The notes under the pieces were generated by a model. The model was given only the letters and a program-made list of their open reading frames with translations. It was not told the origin of the DNA and did no database searches. A stretch of 64,000 bases of DNA from Odontocerum albicorne (taxonomy: Eukaryota; Arthropoda; Insecta; Trichoptera; Odontoceridae): NCBI GenBank assembly GCA_949825065.1, contig OX463859.1:11247606-11311605 (forward strand). Direction: 5' to 3'. This document shows positions 34,930 through 46,658 of this stretch, piece by piece. The position numbers were made by a program, and so were the translations under genes. Numbering within the stretch: position 1 is the stretch's first letter; the number at the start of each line of letters is the position of its first letter.

Positions 34930-35100
34930 CACTGCTTCTCAAACTTTCTGTGTTTATGGACTACTTTTATGTATTCCAATAAATCGTTGACCAGTTTGTT
35001 TATGACATTCATGCGTGTACGTGTACATACGATCACAATATTTCTTTGTCAGTGTAGGCACACAGAATACAACGCCAGATTTTCTAATTTCGAAACACAT
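34930..35100 (-). promoter_or_regulatory. upstream region of lipase copy 2
   Basis: Same conserved layout as copy 1: AAGTTGATAAAAAGAAAGAA near the ATG, hAT-TIR-like CTGCTTCTCAAACTTTCT, then CATGCGTGTACGTGTACATA. The strong conservation is consistent with a promoter or simply with recent duplication. Confidence 0.35.
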
Positions 35101-35560
35101 TCTGCGCCTCTTCTACACCCATACACCTCTTCATAATACTCCTACGATTAGTTTTATTTTTTACTTTTCCATCTTTCAAAATATCATTTACTTTATCCAA
35201 TCATCTTTTCTTTGGTTATCTCGACCTCGCAGTTTCTTTGAATTTTCTTATTGTGTTTTTTGTTAGTCTGTTTTAATGCATTCGTTCTACATGCCCAAAA
35301 CATCTTATAGTGTTCTCTTCTTATTTTCCTCAACACTTCAACCTTAAGTGCACATTTATCCTTACTCACTTCATTTCATATTCTGTCAAGCATTGCCATC
35401 ACATGAATTCTTCTACAACATTTATTCAGCTCCTTTCAGTCTTTTTCCACGTCCACGGTTCACTCCCATTACTTAAAATTGGTACTTAAACACTATTGTG
35501 GACTTCATCTTTGCAATATTTTTATGCAAATAGTTTTAAAACGAAGAGAACCAAGTAAAA
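35100..35560 (-). mobile_element. RTE-like LINE relic upstream of lipase copy 2
   Basis: Sister of 21440-21840 at the same position in the unit. Confidence 0.5.
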
Positions 35561-35839
35561 ATACATTTATTTCAAAGAAATAGGAAGTAAAATAAAAACA
35601 ATATTTTTACAAAAAAAGGAAAAGGATTTTAAATTCATAATTCTTCTAATCACACATCATTTCAACAAACACTTAAAAACTATGTCTTACAAGTCTTTAT
35701 CATACGTTTCATGTTCCCATCAGTCTCAGAAATTTTAAATATTGACAATTTGGTGTAACGGAATGTGTATCGGTGAGACAAGTTGTTTTTTTTTCCGATC
35801 TTTGCAAACCTTTTTTTGTAAATTAACATCGTCTTTACG

Positions 35840-36194
35840 GCAGATACACGCAGCTGCCCCTTCTCCATCCCCATTGCCTCCACAATTGCATTAAGTTCCT
35901 TAACATTGCGGCAGATACATGCAGTTGCCCCTTCTCCATCCCCATTCCCTCTACAATTGAATTAAGTTCCTTAACATTACGGCAGATACATGCGGTTGCC
36001 CCTTCTCCATCCCCATTGCCTCCACAATTGCATTAAGTTCCTTAACATTGCGGCAGATACATGCAGTTGCCCCCTCTCCATCCCCATTCCCTCTACAATT
36101 GTATAAAGTTCCTTAACATTACGGTAGATACATGCAGTTGCCCCTTCTCCATCCCCATTGCCTCTACAATTGTATTAAGTTCCTTAACATTACG
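35840..36194. repeat. 71-bp minisatellite, five units
   Basis: Five units start at 35840, 35911, 35982, 36053 and 36124 with GCAGATACATGCAGTTGCCC or a close variant and contain CTTCTCCATCCCCATT. Unit 1 holds a single copy at about 22188-22250, so the expansion happened in unit 2. Confidence 0.95.
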
Positions 36195-36720
36195 ATTGAA
36201 AATTGGCCATACTTTGTTGGAAAGCTGTTCTCAGGGGTAGTCAATTCAAAGGTAGTGAAAAGAGTAGTGATGGCACCGACAGAAGGTACCAGGTACTGTG
36301 ACAATATTTTAAAAATAAATTATTTATACTCTGGTCATACAGAAGGCCTTAAAAGATAAAGGAAGCAAATTTTTTTTAGAAAGTTGCAAGACTATCCCTT
36401 GTCGCCAAAAGATCAGAGCTGCCGATTATGGCGAAGGTAATCTTGCAATTAAGCTGCATGGAACTCCTCCCTGTTTCGAGAGATTCCATTTTCTTTTCAG
36501 TCTTACAATATTTGAATTAGATTTCTATATAAATTGCAAGAGGGTAAAGGGATTATATACAATGAAAAAAGCGTGGAAAAATGTTTGTAGTTGAAACACA
36601 TGTGGCAAGTGAGAAATCAGGAGGCACATCAGTAAGAAACCTCCGAGGGGAGTTTAAGCACGCCCTGATACAAGGAAATAATTAGAAAGTTTTTAACATT
36701 TACATCTTTGTGTTAGAGCA
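36195..36720. other. unit backbone, no gene seen
   Basis: Backbone shared with 22280-22780 and (from 36450) 56690-56950. No coding potential apart from short chance frames. Confidence 0.5.
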
Positions 36721-36724
36721 ATGG

Positions 36725-36955
36725 CTAACGTTTTTTAAGATATATTTTGAGGAAGTTGATTTTCTCGCCATGAGGACTCGCCATCATCACAACGAAAGTA
36801 ATAAATAGTATGCATAAGACGAGAGGAGAATTATACAAACTAGCACCGAGTGTCAGTTTATGGCAAAAATAAAATAAATAATTAATATTACAAATAAAAT
36901 TAAATGTGCAAAAATACTCACTGGCTGTGTTAATATTCTGTCGAGAAATATGCAA
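36725..36955 (-). other. conserved open frame, 76 codons, unit 2
   Basis: MHISRQNINTASEYFCTFNF begins a 76-codon frame. It includes a Cys/Tyr/Phe-rich hydrophobic segment, then FITFVVMMASPHGEK. The sister frames at 57184-56957 (75 codons) and 23010-22785 stay open. No known family is recognised and no splice evidence is clear. Confidence 0.3.
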
Positions 36956-37555
36956 AGATTTGGATACTTTTATCCAAATATATACTCAGGCGAAGAATAA
37001 AATGAATGAAAATTAAAATAGGTGGCATTGGCGTACACAATCACGTCTTCGATGCATTAGTTTCCGGCCTAAATATGTAGCTGTGTGTATGGACAGATAC
37101 CAAGTAATATGTTACGTAAAAAAACTATGATTTTACCAATACTAGCGATTCTTCCTCGACCTTTTCAAACTACTAAAGTCATAATCCTTCTGTTACATAT
37201 TTACAAACCATCACGCCACTTCCATGTTCAGGTAGGCAGAAAGGAGAGAGCGCCATGATTTCATATTACAACACGCAATTTTTTCTTCCTCCACATCCAT
37301 ACACCTTTTCATATAAGTCATAAAATTTCTCTTCTTTGTTAAATTTTCTGCTTTCAAAATAATGTTCCCTCAATTCAACCATACTCTCCTTGATATTCCT
37401 CTACCACAACATTCCCTCATAACAAACCAAAAGTTCTACTCCACTTAGATCCGAGTCTTCCGCAGCAGTCGTTGCTGGACCTCGTAGTAGAGAACTCCCT
37501 CTCCATTCCAACGTCTATTCAGCTGGAAAGCGAAGCGAGTTTTTTTTAAGGGAGT
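36956..37555. other. unit backbone, no gene seen
   Basis: Backbone shared with 23040-23210 and 57190-57480. The part 37320-37400 matches the RTE-like relic of 24500 (CTCAATTCAACCATACTC). Confidence 0.5.
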
Positions 37556-37559
37556 GAAC

Positions 37560-37815
37560 CGTTGCAAACCACCAAACTCACCGGACACACCGTTGTACTA
37601 TATCCGATGACACACCGAAGTGAGACAATCGGAATACAGCAGCATGTTTCTTTTTTTTTCTTTTTTTTTGAAAGAATAGATATGACTGAAGTCATAGTTA
37701 TCCTTATGCCACCGAATACTAGCCGGAAAAAAATGCCTGTGTCATTCGAGGAGAGTAGCACAGCGCGGGGTTCAAATCGGTGACTTTTTGCACGGAAGTC
37801 GAGTGCGTTAAATCT
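37560..37815 (-). repeat. tRNA-headed SINE, unit 2
   Basis: The minus strand starts ACGCACTCGACTTCCGTGCA and has ACCGATTTGAACCCCGCGC (B-box-like). The body is TCGAATGACACAGGC, TTTCCGGCTAGTATTCGG and CATAAGGATAACTATGACT. Four copies in the window share this order. Confidence 0.6.
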
Positions 37816-38699
37816 ATTCGACCGTCAAACAAATATTTTGTTCACAGCAATAAAATTTATGAAAAGCCTCTGTTCCGTGTATTTTTCAATGGTGAGGCAA
37901 AGAATCTTTGGTTTTAGAAAAAAATCAATACACATCTTTGAAATATTTTTTTATAAGGATGTCGTTTTGATTAAAAGATTTCCAAAATCATACAGGCAAT
38001 TCTTTTCGAAGAATGCTGACAACGAATATCTCAGTTGTATAATGTTTTTATCGTCATAATAATCACCCAGGCAACCCTTTGTTCTTAACATTATAAAAGG
38101 CACTCCAAGAAAAAAAAAAAAAGGATTGAAGTGGGATAGTGTTTGGAAATATATTAAAACCAGAATATCAATAATGCACTAAAATGAAAGACGACAAATT
38201 ATCGATAATTTAAAAAGGGGTGGTTAAAATATACATGCTATCACGACTTTTGCCTACGAGATTGTCTCATCGCAATTCCCATATTTCACCTCCGACGATT
38301 TCTCTGATTTTTTACATTTTCTTATTTCATCATATCATTCACTTAATCCAATCACACTCTTGTCGGTCGTCAATCAGCACAACTTATCAAATTTACACTT
38401 CGAGAGAACAGTTCGATCCTACATGCGTACTCCCTCCAGCAAGTTCACCTTAATTTCACACCTACAATCACATGCTCAACAGGTTTTTAGTTAGAGCGTT
38501 ACAAAACCGAGATAAAGTGACATTTGTATTTGTTGTAGTATAAAAAAAAAGATTAAATAAACAAAAGAAAAATGTGACTTTTAAATTTTCAAACGAACCC
38601 TCAAGAATAAAAATAATTCAATATTTATTTTAAAGCAAAACTTGTTGAGAATTTGACTATACTCCGTAAGTCTGTAGGAGAACAGTGATAATTCCGCAG

Positions 38700-39600
38700 T
38701 GTAAAGGGAATGGTGCAAGAATGGAGTGTGGAAGTTATAAAGCCATTAATTCGTGTAATGGAGTGTAGTAATGAAACTGTGTGGAAAAATGTGATAAAAA
38801 GAGTGAGAAGAAAAACTAATAAGAAAGTGTGGTATCATCTGGATGCTTTTCTAAGTAGAGGATAATCAGTGGGACGAGATAAGGGACAAGATATGGAACA
38901 TGTAAAATGAAGAAGGTTTTGAATGTAAAAATTATACGTAGTATTGCGTCATTATACCCCGAAAGAAGAGCACGTGTTCAACTGAATGGTACCTTGTCTG
39001 AATGGATAAATTTATCGAAAGGAGTTAAACAAGATGCGTTGTGTCACTTTGGTTGTTCAATAATTATATAGATTCATGTGAAGAGGGTCAACAGAGTCTA
39101 CTGGTGGCAAACCAATGTCGAATGGAAGAGTTTGTGGATTTTTGTATGCAAATAACTTGGTTGTGTTGGTGGAGAGTAAAGAGTAATTGCGGAGTTTGAT
39201 AAGTAAATTGTATGAGATATGCAAAAAGGAAGATCTGAAAGTGAATGTGGCAAAATCCTAAATAATGGTGATAGAAAAGTGTGAAAGGAAAGTCCATGCA
39301 ATATATGGGTAAATAATGAAAGATTGGAGCATGTTGAAGAATTCTGCTATTTGGCTAGTATTTTCTCAATTGATGGAAGAGTTCAGAGCAATATCAAATG
39401 GCTTGTGGCGTAAGAAAACAACGTCAATTGGTACTAAATCATATATAGGTACTCGAACCAGACAGTATGAAAAACTGTTAAGATGATAGTCCAAATAATG
39501 CTTTAGTGCCAGATTTGATTATTGGGAGTAAAATGTGGACGTGGATAAATACTGAGAAAAACTGTATAAATGCTGCAGATGTGAAGACGTTTGTAAAATT
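38700..39600 (+). mobile_element. RTE-like LINE RT relic, unit 2
   Basis: The sister of 25971-26960 with one copy of the 94-bp segment. Pieces include IRSIASLYPERRARVQLNG-like, GFLYANNLVVLVES (YADD changed to YANN) and KKEDLKVNVAKS. Confidence 0.75.
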
Positions 39601-40455
39601 TTACGAGTATCTCTAAATGCCGTTACATTAATTGTGCATTTATTATTTTTATTGTTGATTGAACTTCAAGTAAAAAGGTTCTTTCAATGTTGCGTAATTT
39701 GATTCTTAAACAATTCTTAACAATTTTTTTCGTACAGCTAGGTAAACATAAGATACATTTTGAAATAAAATCTACAATACGTCAATAACAAATGTATACG
39801 CATATTAAACAAATTATTTCATTATGAAATTTAAAAAATATGCCCCTTCTATGGCAATATATTATTATGTAAATTAACTTTGGAAACAACAAAATGTTTT
39901 TTAATAAAACAAGTGCGTTTATTATCATTTGAGAATAATAAGATGAATTACGTCAATATCAAAGTCCCCCTCCCCTTGCTCTTCTCAGCTGCTTTAGCCA
40001 GTAATAATGTTAATAAAAATAAAAATGTGTATCTTAAACATCATCATCCTGTGTCCCTTGCGGGACGGTAAGAGACAGCGTGCCTCCAAACTTTTATATA
40101 CAACTCGTCATGTGGTTTTCACTCAAGGCCTCTTTAACATCTTTCTGGTTGTTTGGAAGATATTGCCATATGGCGATAAGTCCGTCAGGTTGTACTGTGT
40201 ACAACAGAAGTGTAATACAACACAATAATACTCCTCTCTCTCTATTCATATATCCTTTTATACAATATTTCTGGTGAAAATAGAATCGGATTCTTTAAGT
40301 AATATCAATTGATTGGTTCCAGGATCAATTTAAATTTTTATATCAGCACGTCTTCGGATCCTTGAGAAAGTGGCATATCGTTTTATTCTCTTGTTTCAAT
40401 TAAAGAAACGCATGTTTTTTCTTGTTGAATGTCTAAATAATTCTTACTTTGTCTT
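39600..40455. other. unit 2/3 boundary backbone with LINE tail
   Basis: AT-rich DNA sister to 27050-27900, with the LINE-tail-like GGTTGTTTGGAAGATATTGC at 40146. No gene. Confidence 0.55.
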
Positions 40456-41059
40456 TAAAGTAAGAATTATCTTACTAAATACCATTCTCACCATAACTGC
40501 TAACTGTGCGGTGTCTGATATATCTGTTGACTCGTCAAATTGTAGCGAGAACCAGTCACATATTTCCAAGTCAGTCTTTAAAGTCAAACTCCGTGACTAC
40601 TGTCAGTTTGGCTGTCGGGGCCATGCTTATTGCTTTCACTTCACTGACAGACAGAGCTATCAGAGTCATGTGCCATGTGTTTTGGCGCCTTCGGCGTTCA
40701 TCGGCTCAGTTCATGGCGTTCGTTCACTTCGGGTTTTCTGCGTGTACAAGGAGTGATGTACAAATAGCACTCCCCGTTCCAGGCTAGCGTGAAGAGTGCA
40801 GTCTGGCTCGCCGCTAGACAAGTTGCGACAAGTACTGTCAGCAAAGGAACCACTCATACATACAATATCGCAAACATACGAACGTATTTAATAAACCTAG
40901 GCACTCAAAAAAATTAAAACTCTGACAAATAAATAAAAATAATTCACATTTTTAATTAATGTTTATGAAAAAATTCTGTCTCTGTCAAATAGTGGCGGGC
41001 ACATACGAATCGTTCCGCGGGCGCCATGGTGCCCGCGGGCACGGGGTTGGGAACCTCTG
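40456..41059 (-). mobile_element. hAT transposon remnant (transposase fragment and one end)
   Basis: The minus-strand frame near 40600-40440 reads DLEICDWFSLQFDESTDISD then AQLAVMVRMVFS, matching the DESTDxSDxAQL block of a ZBED/SPIN-like hAT transposase. The right end at 41059 (inward CAGAGGTTCCCAACCCC) is a hAT inverted repeat. The left end is missing: at about 40456 the unit backbone (shared with 27890) is cut. GC-rich sequence near the right end folds on itself (GCCCGCGGG repeated). Confidence 0.75.
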
Positions 41060-41369
41060 CTGTAAAGGATTATCAGAATTTTCAAGAAGCAGCTTCGAGG
41101 CATCTGTATCCTTAGATCTCTTGAGACTGGTCCCATTGATCATTCAGCCAAAATCCCACATATTTAAAATGTGGGACACTCTATTCTCGTGGTATTTTTA
41201 GTTGTTTATCTTTATTTAAATTATCTTTCTTTTTAAAATGAAAAAGGCCCCCTTTTTTAATACTGCGAATATTTGTATTGATTTCTATACTATATATTTT
41301 TATAAGGGCATGGTCGGCAACATCAAAATAGGCTCGGGAAATAGTTTAAGGCCGGCTCCTTTTTATGAT

Positions 41370-41960
41370 AAATATTTCATGCAGGAAAGTGAAATATTTG
41401 CGATATAAGAAAAAGTTATTGGATAGTGCTTTCTCAGATGATGGAAGAGTTAAGTGGGATATCGAATAGCGTATAGCGATAAAAAAACAAAGTAAATAGG
41501 GCTCTAGAATTATATAATATATTCTAGCCGGAGAGTATTTATATCAGCTGAAATGATAAGTCTAGATGAGGGAAACTTCTTCTGGGTTACAATACTAGGA
41601 TTGGTCTGCACCAAGCACTCAATCCCTCCACTCATCTCTGTCACCCGCTAGTCTCTTCATCTCCTGATAGCTGCCACAGCGCACATCCCGGATCACCCGG
41701 TCCATGTAGCTATATCTGGGGCGGCCTCTTTGGTTATTGCCCTCAATCATTCCCTCGACGATGATAAGGAGCAGGCCTGGGTGCCTAATGCTATGGCCTT
41801 TTCAACTGGATCGTTATTGAGAAACTAGATAAGGAAAAATTTTAGAGGCCAAATGCTTGGTCTAGAAATACGGTGAAGGAGAATGTATTTCAGATTAAGA
41901 AATAATGGGATTAGGGATAAAGAAGATGAAGGAGAATGCATTTTATAGGGGTGAATTTAT
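41370..41960 (+). mobile_element. RTE-like LINE 3' relic, unit 3, with a second LINE fragment inside
   Basis: Sister of 14700-15290 and 28100-28700 (GATGGAAGAGTTAAGTGG, ATCGAATAGCGTATAGCGAT). Between about 41590 and 41815 it is interrupted by a minus-strand fragment of another LINE, whose translation resembles the RDPGCALW...W-R-WVE C-terminal motif. Confidence 0.55.
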
Positions 41961-42049
41961 ACTTACGTAAAGGTTTATAGGGGTAAAGAACTTAGATTTG
42001 GAACAACGCTTTTATGGAACAAGAATTGGATTTTTCGAGAATTTTATGG

Positions 42050-42200
42050 ACAGATCTTGAGATATAGAAAACACATGGGCTCACTAGTAGAACGAGATGC
42101 AAGTTGCTTTGCAGAATCGAAACCTTCCACATGTTGATGCAGGGTTACTCAACTCCAGAGGCAAAGTAATGTCCTTAATGTTTCATTTATACTAGGTTAT
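42050..42200 (+). repeat. dispersed repeat, copy 1
   Basis: This stretch is nearly identical to 58240-58420 (shared CTAGTAGAACGAGATGCAAG-type core, AGTTGCTTTGCAGAAT and TGATGCAGGGTTACTCAACT). Type unknown; both copies lie next to LINE material in unit 3. Confidence 0.65.
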
Positions 42201-42372
42201 TTATATTAATAAAGGAGAGCACCAAGTTAGTAGCTATTCTTGAATATTGATGTGATATTCTGGGGAATACTTTAACATACTATTGTATATATGGTATACT
42301 TATATTAAAAATATCTAAATTGTTGCAAAACTAATTTCCAAGTCTTTGCATACGAATTAACATGAAGAGGAG

Positions 42373-43510
42373 TTAATTTATAATTAGTATAGCAATTTTC
42401 GGTATAAAAAGGATTGAGCTGTCTTGTGGGTCTAGTGGGAATACGAAATAAAATGCTTGCGAGTGAGGTTCATCGATTATTGAGTGAATGATTTTGTATA
42501 GCAGTAACATACTATATCGACTGTTTTTCTTGTCACACAGCTTCGAGAGTTTCATTGCATTTATCATAATGAGTAGGGATAATTTCTTTGTTATGTGGTA
42601 GTCCAAGTTTAAAATTGATGAACCTTAGAAATTTGTTTTGTACTCGTTTTAAAGATTGTGCATGGGCGGCGTAATGAAAATACCATATTGATGAGTTGTA
42701 GTCAATGCGGCTACGTATCAAAGAGCAGTACAACAGTTTTAATGTTCGGAAATCCGAGAAATGTTGGGCAGTTCTTAGTACAAATCCCAAGATTTTTAAA
42801 TTCTCCCGAGTGATTTTGTCCACATGTTCTATAAATTAAAGTTTTTCATCACATGTAATTCCTAAGTCTCTTATAGAAGATACACGTTTAATGTATATTG
42901 ATTTAGAGAATACTCGTGATTAATTGCATTTTTATTTCAATAAAAACTAATGGACTCACATTTGCTCAGGTTTAAGTGCAGTTTATTGATGGCACACAAT
43001 TGTTGTAATTTAATAAAATTTTCTTGTAATTTAAGGCAATCAGCAGTATTTCTTATGGTTTTGAACATTTTTAAATCATCAGCAAAAAGTAAAACCTCTC
43101 CGTCACTAGGTGTGTCAACTACGAGTATATCATTAACGAATAAGAGAAATAATATTGGTCCTAGATGCGATCCTTGGGGTACACCGATTGTAGCTGTAAA
43201 GGGATATGAAAGACAACCATCGATTTTGACAGTAAGTATTCAATTTTTAATGTAGCTTTCGATCCAGTGTAAGAGCTGGCTGACTATCCCTAAAGCTTTT
43301 AGTTTACTTAATAGAATATTATGTGATACTTTGTCAAATGCTTTACTGAAATCTGTGTAAATTGAGTCCACTTGTTTTCCATTTGACAACGAATTGAAAA
43401 TAAAGTTTTCATATTCGAGTAGATTAGTCAGTGTGGATCTACCTGAAATAAATCCATGCTGTTGAGTGATAATAATACTGCGAATCGAATCAACGATTTT
43501 GTATTAGATA
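42373..43510 (-). mobile_element. CR1/Jockey-like LINE, reverse transcriptase part
   Basis: On the minus strand: QQHGFISGRSTLTNLLEY, YTDFSKAFDKVSHNILLSKL (catalytic Asp present), one TGA/TAA break, IGVPQGSHLGPILFLLFV, LLFADDLKMFKTI (intact FADD), LHLNLSKCESISFY and, after a frame break, ITRENLKILGFVLRTAQHFS, LLYCSLIRSRIDYN and VQNKFLRFINFK. This is the second half of the pol of a CR1/Jockey-like element. Motifs before QQHGF are missing. The 5' part of the same element probably continues at 45691-46600, separated by a nested element. Confidence 0.8.
42623..42840. repeat. inverted repeat arm 1 inside the LINE nest
   Basis: About 217 bases are repeated in inverted orientation at 43531-43747 with few mismatches. 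The arm starts CCTTAGAAATTTGTTTTG and ends CTATAAATTAAA, and codes the LGFVLRTAQHFS part of the LINE. Confidence 0.9.
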
Positions 43511-43530
43511 AGACTCGAATAATTTAGGAA

Positions 43531-43747
43531 TTTAATTTATAGAACATGTGGACAAAATCACTCGGGAGAATTTAAAAACCTTGGGATTTGTACTAAGAAC
43601 TGCCCAACATTTCTCGGATTTCCGAACATTAAAACTGCTGTTCTGCTCTTTGATACGTAGCCGCATTGACTACAACTCATCAATATGGTATTTTCATTAC
43701 GCCGCCCATGCACAAACTTAAAACGAGTACAAAACAAATTTCTAAGG
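43531..43747. repeat. inverted repeat arm 2 inside the LINE nest
   Basis: This is the reverse complement of arm 1; it starts TTTAATTTATAGAACATG. The spacer of 690 bp holds the RT catalytic blocks. Arm 2 abuts directly the truncated RT of the next element at 43748. Confidence 0.9.
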
Positions 43748-45690
43748 TGGACACCCATAGGGATGGGCCTGGCGGATGACGTAGAATGATGAGTGGTGAC
43801 TGTGTAACTTCTATTGGAAAGGTAGGATCGAAGTAGTTTCACAAGATAGAGTGGAGTGCCAGTAAGGAGAAGTTTGTGTAGAAGGCCATCGTGCCAGACA
43901 GTATCAAAAGCCTTCTTAAGGTCCAGCAGTACCATGCCAGTACTTCTGTTCCTATTCAATCCCATCGACACGTCTTCCACGACACGTGTAAGTTGCTGGA
44001 CCGTGTTGTGTCTTGTCCTAAATCCAAATTGCTCATGAGGAAATGTATTATTGGATTCGTGATGGAACACTAACCTTGAGACAACCACTCTCTCAAGGAT
44101 CTTGCCAAGACCTGGAAGAAGGCTGATTGGCCTGTAGCTAGTTGGATTTTCGGTAGGTTTATTTGGCTTGTGGATAATAACAATATTGGCTATTCCAAAT
44201 ACTCGGAAAATAGGCATTAAGGAGTGAGGCATTTATTATTTTAGTAAGAAAATTCCTCGCTTTGAGTGGTAACTGTTTAAGAAGGCTATTGTGTATATTG
44301 TCGGGACCGGGTGCGTTTTGTGTTTAAAGTCTGTCAAGGATACGACCAATTTCGGACGGGGTGCAAAGTTGCACCTCGTTTTGGTTGGTCGGGGAGTAAG
44401 CAAAGCTGGTGAGAGTGTCCTCGACAGATTTGTTGACATCAACATTTCCAAGGTCGGAAGTGATTGAGTACGTATTCTTGTAAGCGTCCGCCAAGGCATT
44501 AGCCTTGTCAATGCCAGAAACAGCCAACCCTGAGGCTGTGCGCAGAGGTGGTATACTTTGAGAGGAGCACTTGATACCCTTGACGACTCGCCAAAGAGTA
44601 CCGTTAACCGGTTCTAGAGCCGCCAATTTTCTCTGCCATAGCTGGTTTTTAAGTAAACGGATTTATTTTTTGATTTCATCTTGGAGGACGATTTCATCTT
44701 GGAGTGTTTTGTCACGTTTGTCTAGTGTACGTATGTAGGTCTGTTTTTGTTAGATTTTTAGAGATATAAGGAGTTTGATATGAGGAGTAAGAGTTATTTC
44801 GTATGGAGTGACAATTTTGAGGGGAACATTCTCATCACGAGCATTATGGATGAAGGTGGAGATGGTATCTATCACGGCATCGATGTCCTGTGGGCTCACC
44901 AGAGTTTCAGGTGATAGGCAGGGCTGGTTGTGGAAGTAGGTTTTGTAACCCGTCCAGTCAGCATTGGCGTAGTCGTACTGCTCCCTGAGGCTAGCAATCG
45001 GCCTCACTCCCAATGTGAAGTAGACTGGGAGGTGTGGTCTGACGAGAGAGCTTCTAGAGCAGTCAAGCCAGAGATGTTAGGGTAGTTTTTGACTACGGTA
45101 ATGTCCAGTATAGAAGGACTACGGGGGTTGGTGAAACAGGTATATTGATTTGGATAGAGTATTTGACAGTTGTGGTTTTCCATATAATTGTACAGCGTCG
45201 TTCCGTTCGGGTTAGCTCTCAAGCAGTTCCAATAACGGTGCTTGGCATTGAAGTCCCGGCTATGATGACCTTGGGCCCCAAAGCCAGCACTGCCTCGATG
45301 TTCTTTTCCAGAAGTGAACGATAGCCGGTACAATATGCTGCCACAATGGTGACTGTCTCCCTGTCAACCTTGAGGCTGATAGCAGTAGCCTCCAAGTTTG
45401 TCAGGGTGAGCGTAAGGAGTTGGGTATGATGTATTGTGTCTCGGATGAGGATCGCGGTGCCTCCACCTCTACCGGAAAAGCGATCCGATATATAGACGGT
45501 GAAGCCACCGGTGCCTCTCACACGAGATACAGGTTTTAACCAAGTTTCCGTAATAAGCACAATATCTATACCTGAATTGTTCACCAACAGCATCAGCTCC
45601 TCGATCTTCTGCTCCATGCTGTAGGCATTCGCGCAGAGCACTTTCATTCCAGAGAAACTCGTCATCACGCTTATCCTCCGAGCTGTTCAA
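43748..45690 (-). mobile_element. Jockey-like LINE (endonuclease and half RT), nested
   Basis: On the minus strand the endonuclease reads MKVLCANAYSMEQKIEEL, DIVLITETWLKP, RGGGTAILIR, then after a one-base loss at about 45260 DFNAKHRYWN and SPSILDITVVKN, and LEALSSDH. Linker blocks follow (ANALADAYKNTYSITSD, then EVQLCTPSEIGRILDRL), and RT blocks SYRPISLLPGLGKILERVV, EQFGFRTRHNTVQQLTRV, VLLDLKKAFDTVWHDGLL and RPIPMGV, where the element stops before the FADD block. At least three frame breaks separate the pieces. The element is dead, but its sequence is less decayed than the RTE-like relics. It is less AT-rich than the surroundings. Confidence 0.82.
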
Positions 45691-46600
45691 GTTGTTGTTG
45701 ATGTTATTCTCGCTTTGTTTTACAAATTCAGAGAAACGCTTTTTGGAGAGATTCTTTATATTTTTTGCGTAGTTCATTAAATTTTGTGTAGTCTGATATA
45801 TTTCTAGATGTTTTAAATATTTTGTGTGCAGTCTTTTTCTTTATTACGAGGTTCATCTACTCTCTGTTGAACAATTTTGGATACTTAGATTGGACTATCA
45901 TCTTATAGGGAACAACTTTTTTAATAGTTGTGTTAATGTAATGATAAAATAAATTAATATTATCGTATAGGCTTCTGGAGATGTAAGCATCCCTATCACA
46001 CGTGTCTAGATAATTTATTACATGAGTAAAATACGCTTGGTAAAAATTATAGTTATATTTTGGAAATTTTGCATTGTCTTCAACGTCTGTCGTGATACAT
46101 ATATTTAAGGGTGGATGGTGATGATCTATTGGCAATAGTTCATATACTGTTTGACTTACTAAAACATTTTTTTCACTTGCAAACATAAGATCTAGGGTAC
46201 GATTGTTTTTGTTTGTAATTCTGTTCACTTGATTGAAGCCTAAAAATCAGTCATATCTGATATGCGTTTAGCACTGTCAGATATATTTTGTGATGTAATG
46301 TCAGTATTATTTTCATTCCACTTAATACACTAAAGGTTGTAATCACCGGCTATGACTAGTTCGTAATCAGGTAAGTGTAGACGGATGATCTCTAAATCTT
46401 CACTATGTATTTTATAAGTGGAACATGGAGAGTTTAATACAATATAAATACATTCAAATATGATTTTTCTTAAGTTGATATATAACACAATGAATATTTG
46501 CTCAATATCTTGACGAACTGGTTTAATTAGTTTAAATCTATAATTTTTCGGGGGTTTAATTAGTTTAAATCTATAATTTTTTGGGGGTTTCATTAGTTTA
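45691..46600 (-). mobile_element. CR1/Jockey-like LINE, endonuclease C-terminus and linker
   Basis: On the minus strand: LPDYELVIAGDYNL (GDxN block) and, after a break, VNRITNKNNRTLDLMFASEK and LLPIDHHHPPLNI (the PxDxxHPPL block), then SKYPKLFNRE, KKKTAHKIFKTSRNISDYTK and LRKKYKESLQ. These are the endonuclease end and pre-RT linker of the same family as the RT at 42373-43510, so the Jockey-like element at 43748-45690 probably inserted into this one. Confidence 0.72.
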
Positions 46601-46612
46601 AATCTATAATTA
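46520..46612. repeat. 33-bp tandem repeat, three units
   Basis: Three units of GGTTTAATTAGTTTAAATCT then ATAATTTTT and GGG lie at the 5' end of the LINE fragment. On the minus strand they code a repeated KPPKNYRFKLI. Confidence 0.9.
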
Positions 46613-46658
46613 TTAGGACTCAGCCACCTCTGTTTTTTTTTTACTTGTAGTTGTGTTA

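Noticed and set aside
34598..34942. Upstream Met giving a longer N-terminus for lipase copy 2
   Set aside because: The extra residues are not a signal peptide; the sisters all start at MKLILLL, and TTTTCAG before that ATG suggests an intron.
40506..40787. Plus-strand ORF of 93 codons as a gene
   Set aside because: The minus strand reads a hAT transposase block, so the plus frame is its shadow.
42950..43255. 101-codon plus-strand frame
   Set aside because: It is antisense to the LINE RT that holds the intact FADD block.
43856..44073. Plus-strand frames over the LINE RT
   Set aside because: They are shadows of the minus-strand RT, which has clear motifs.
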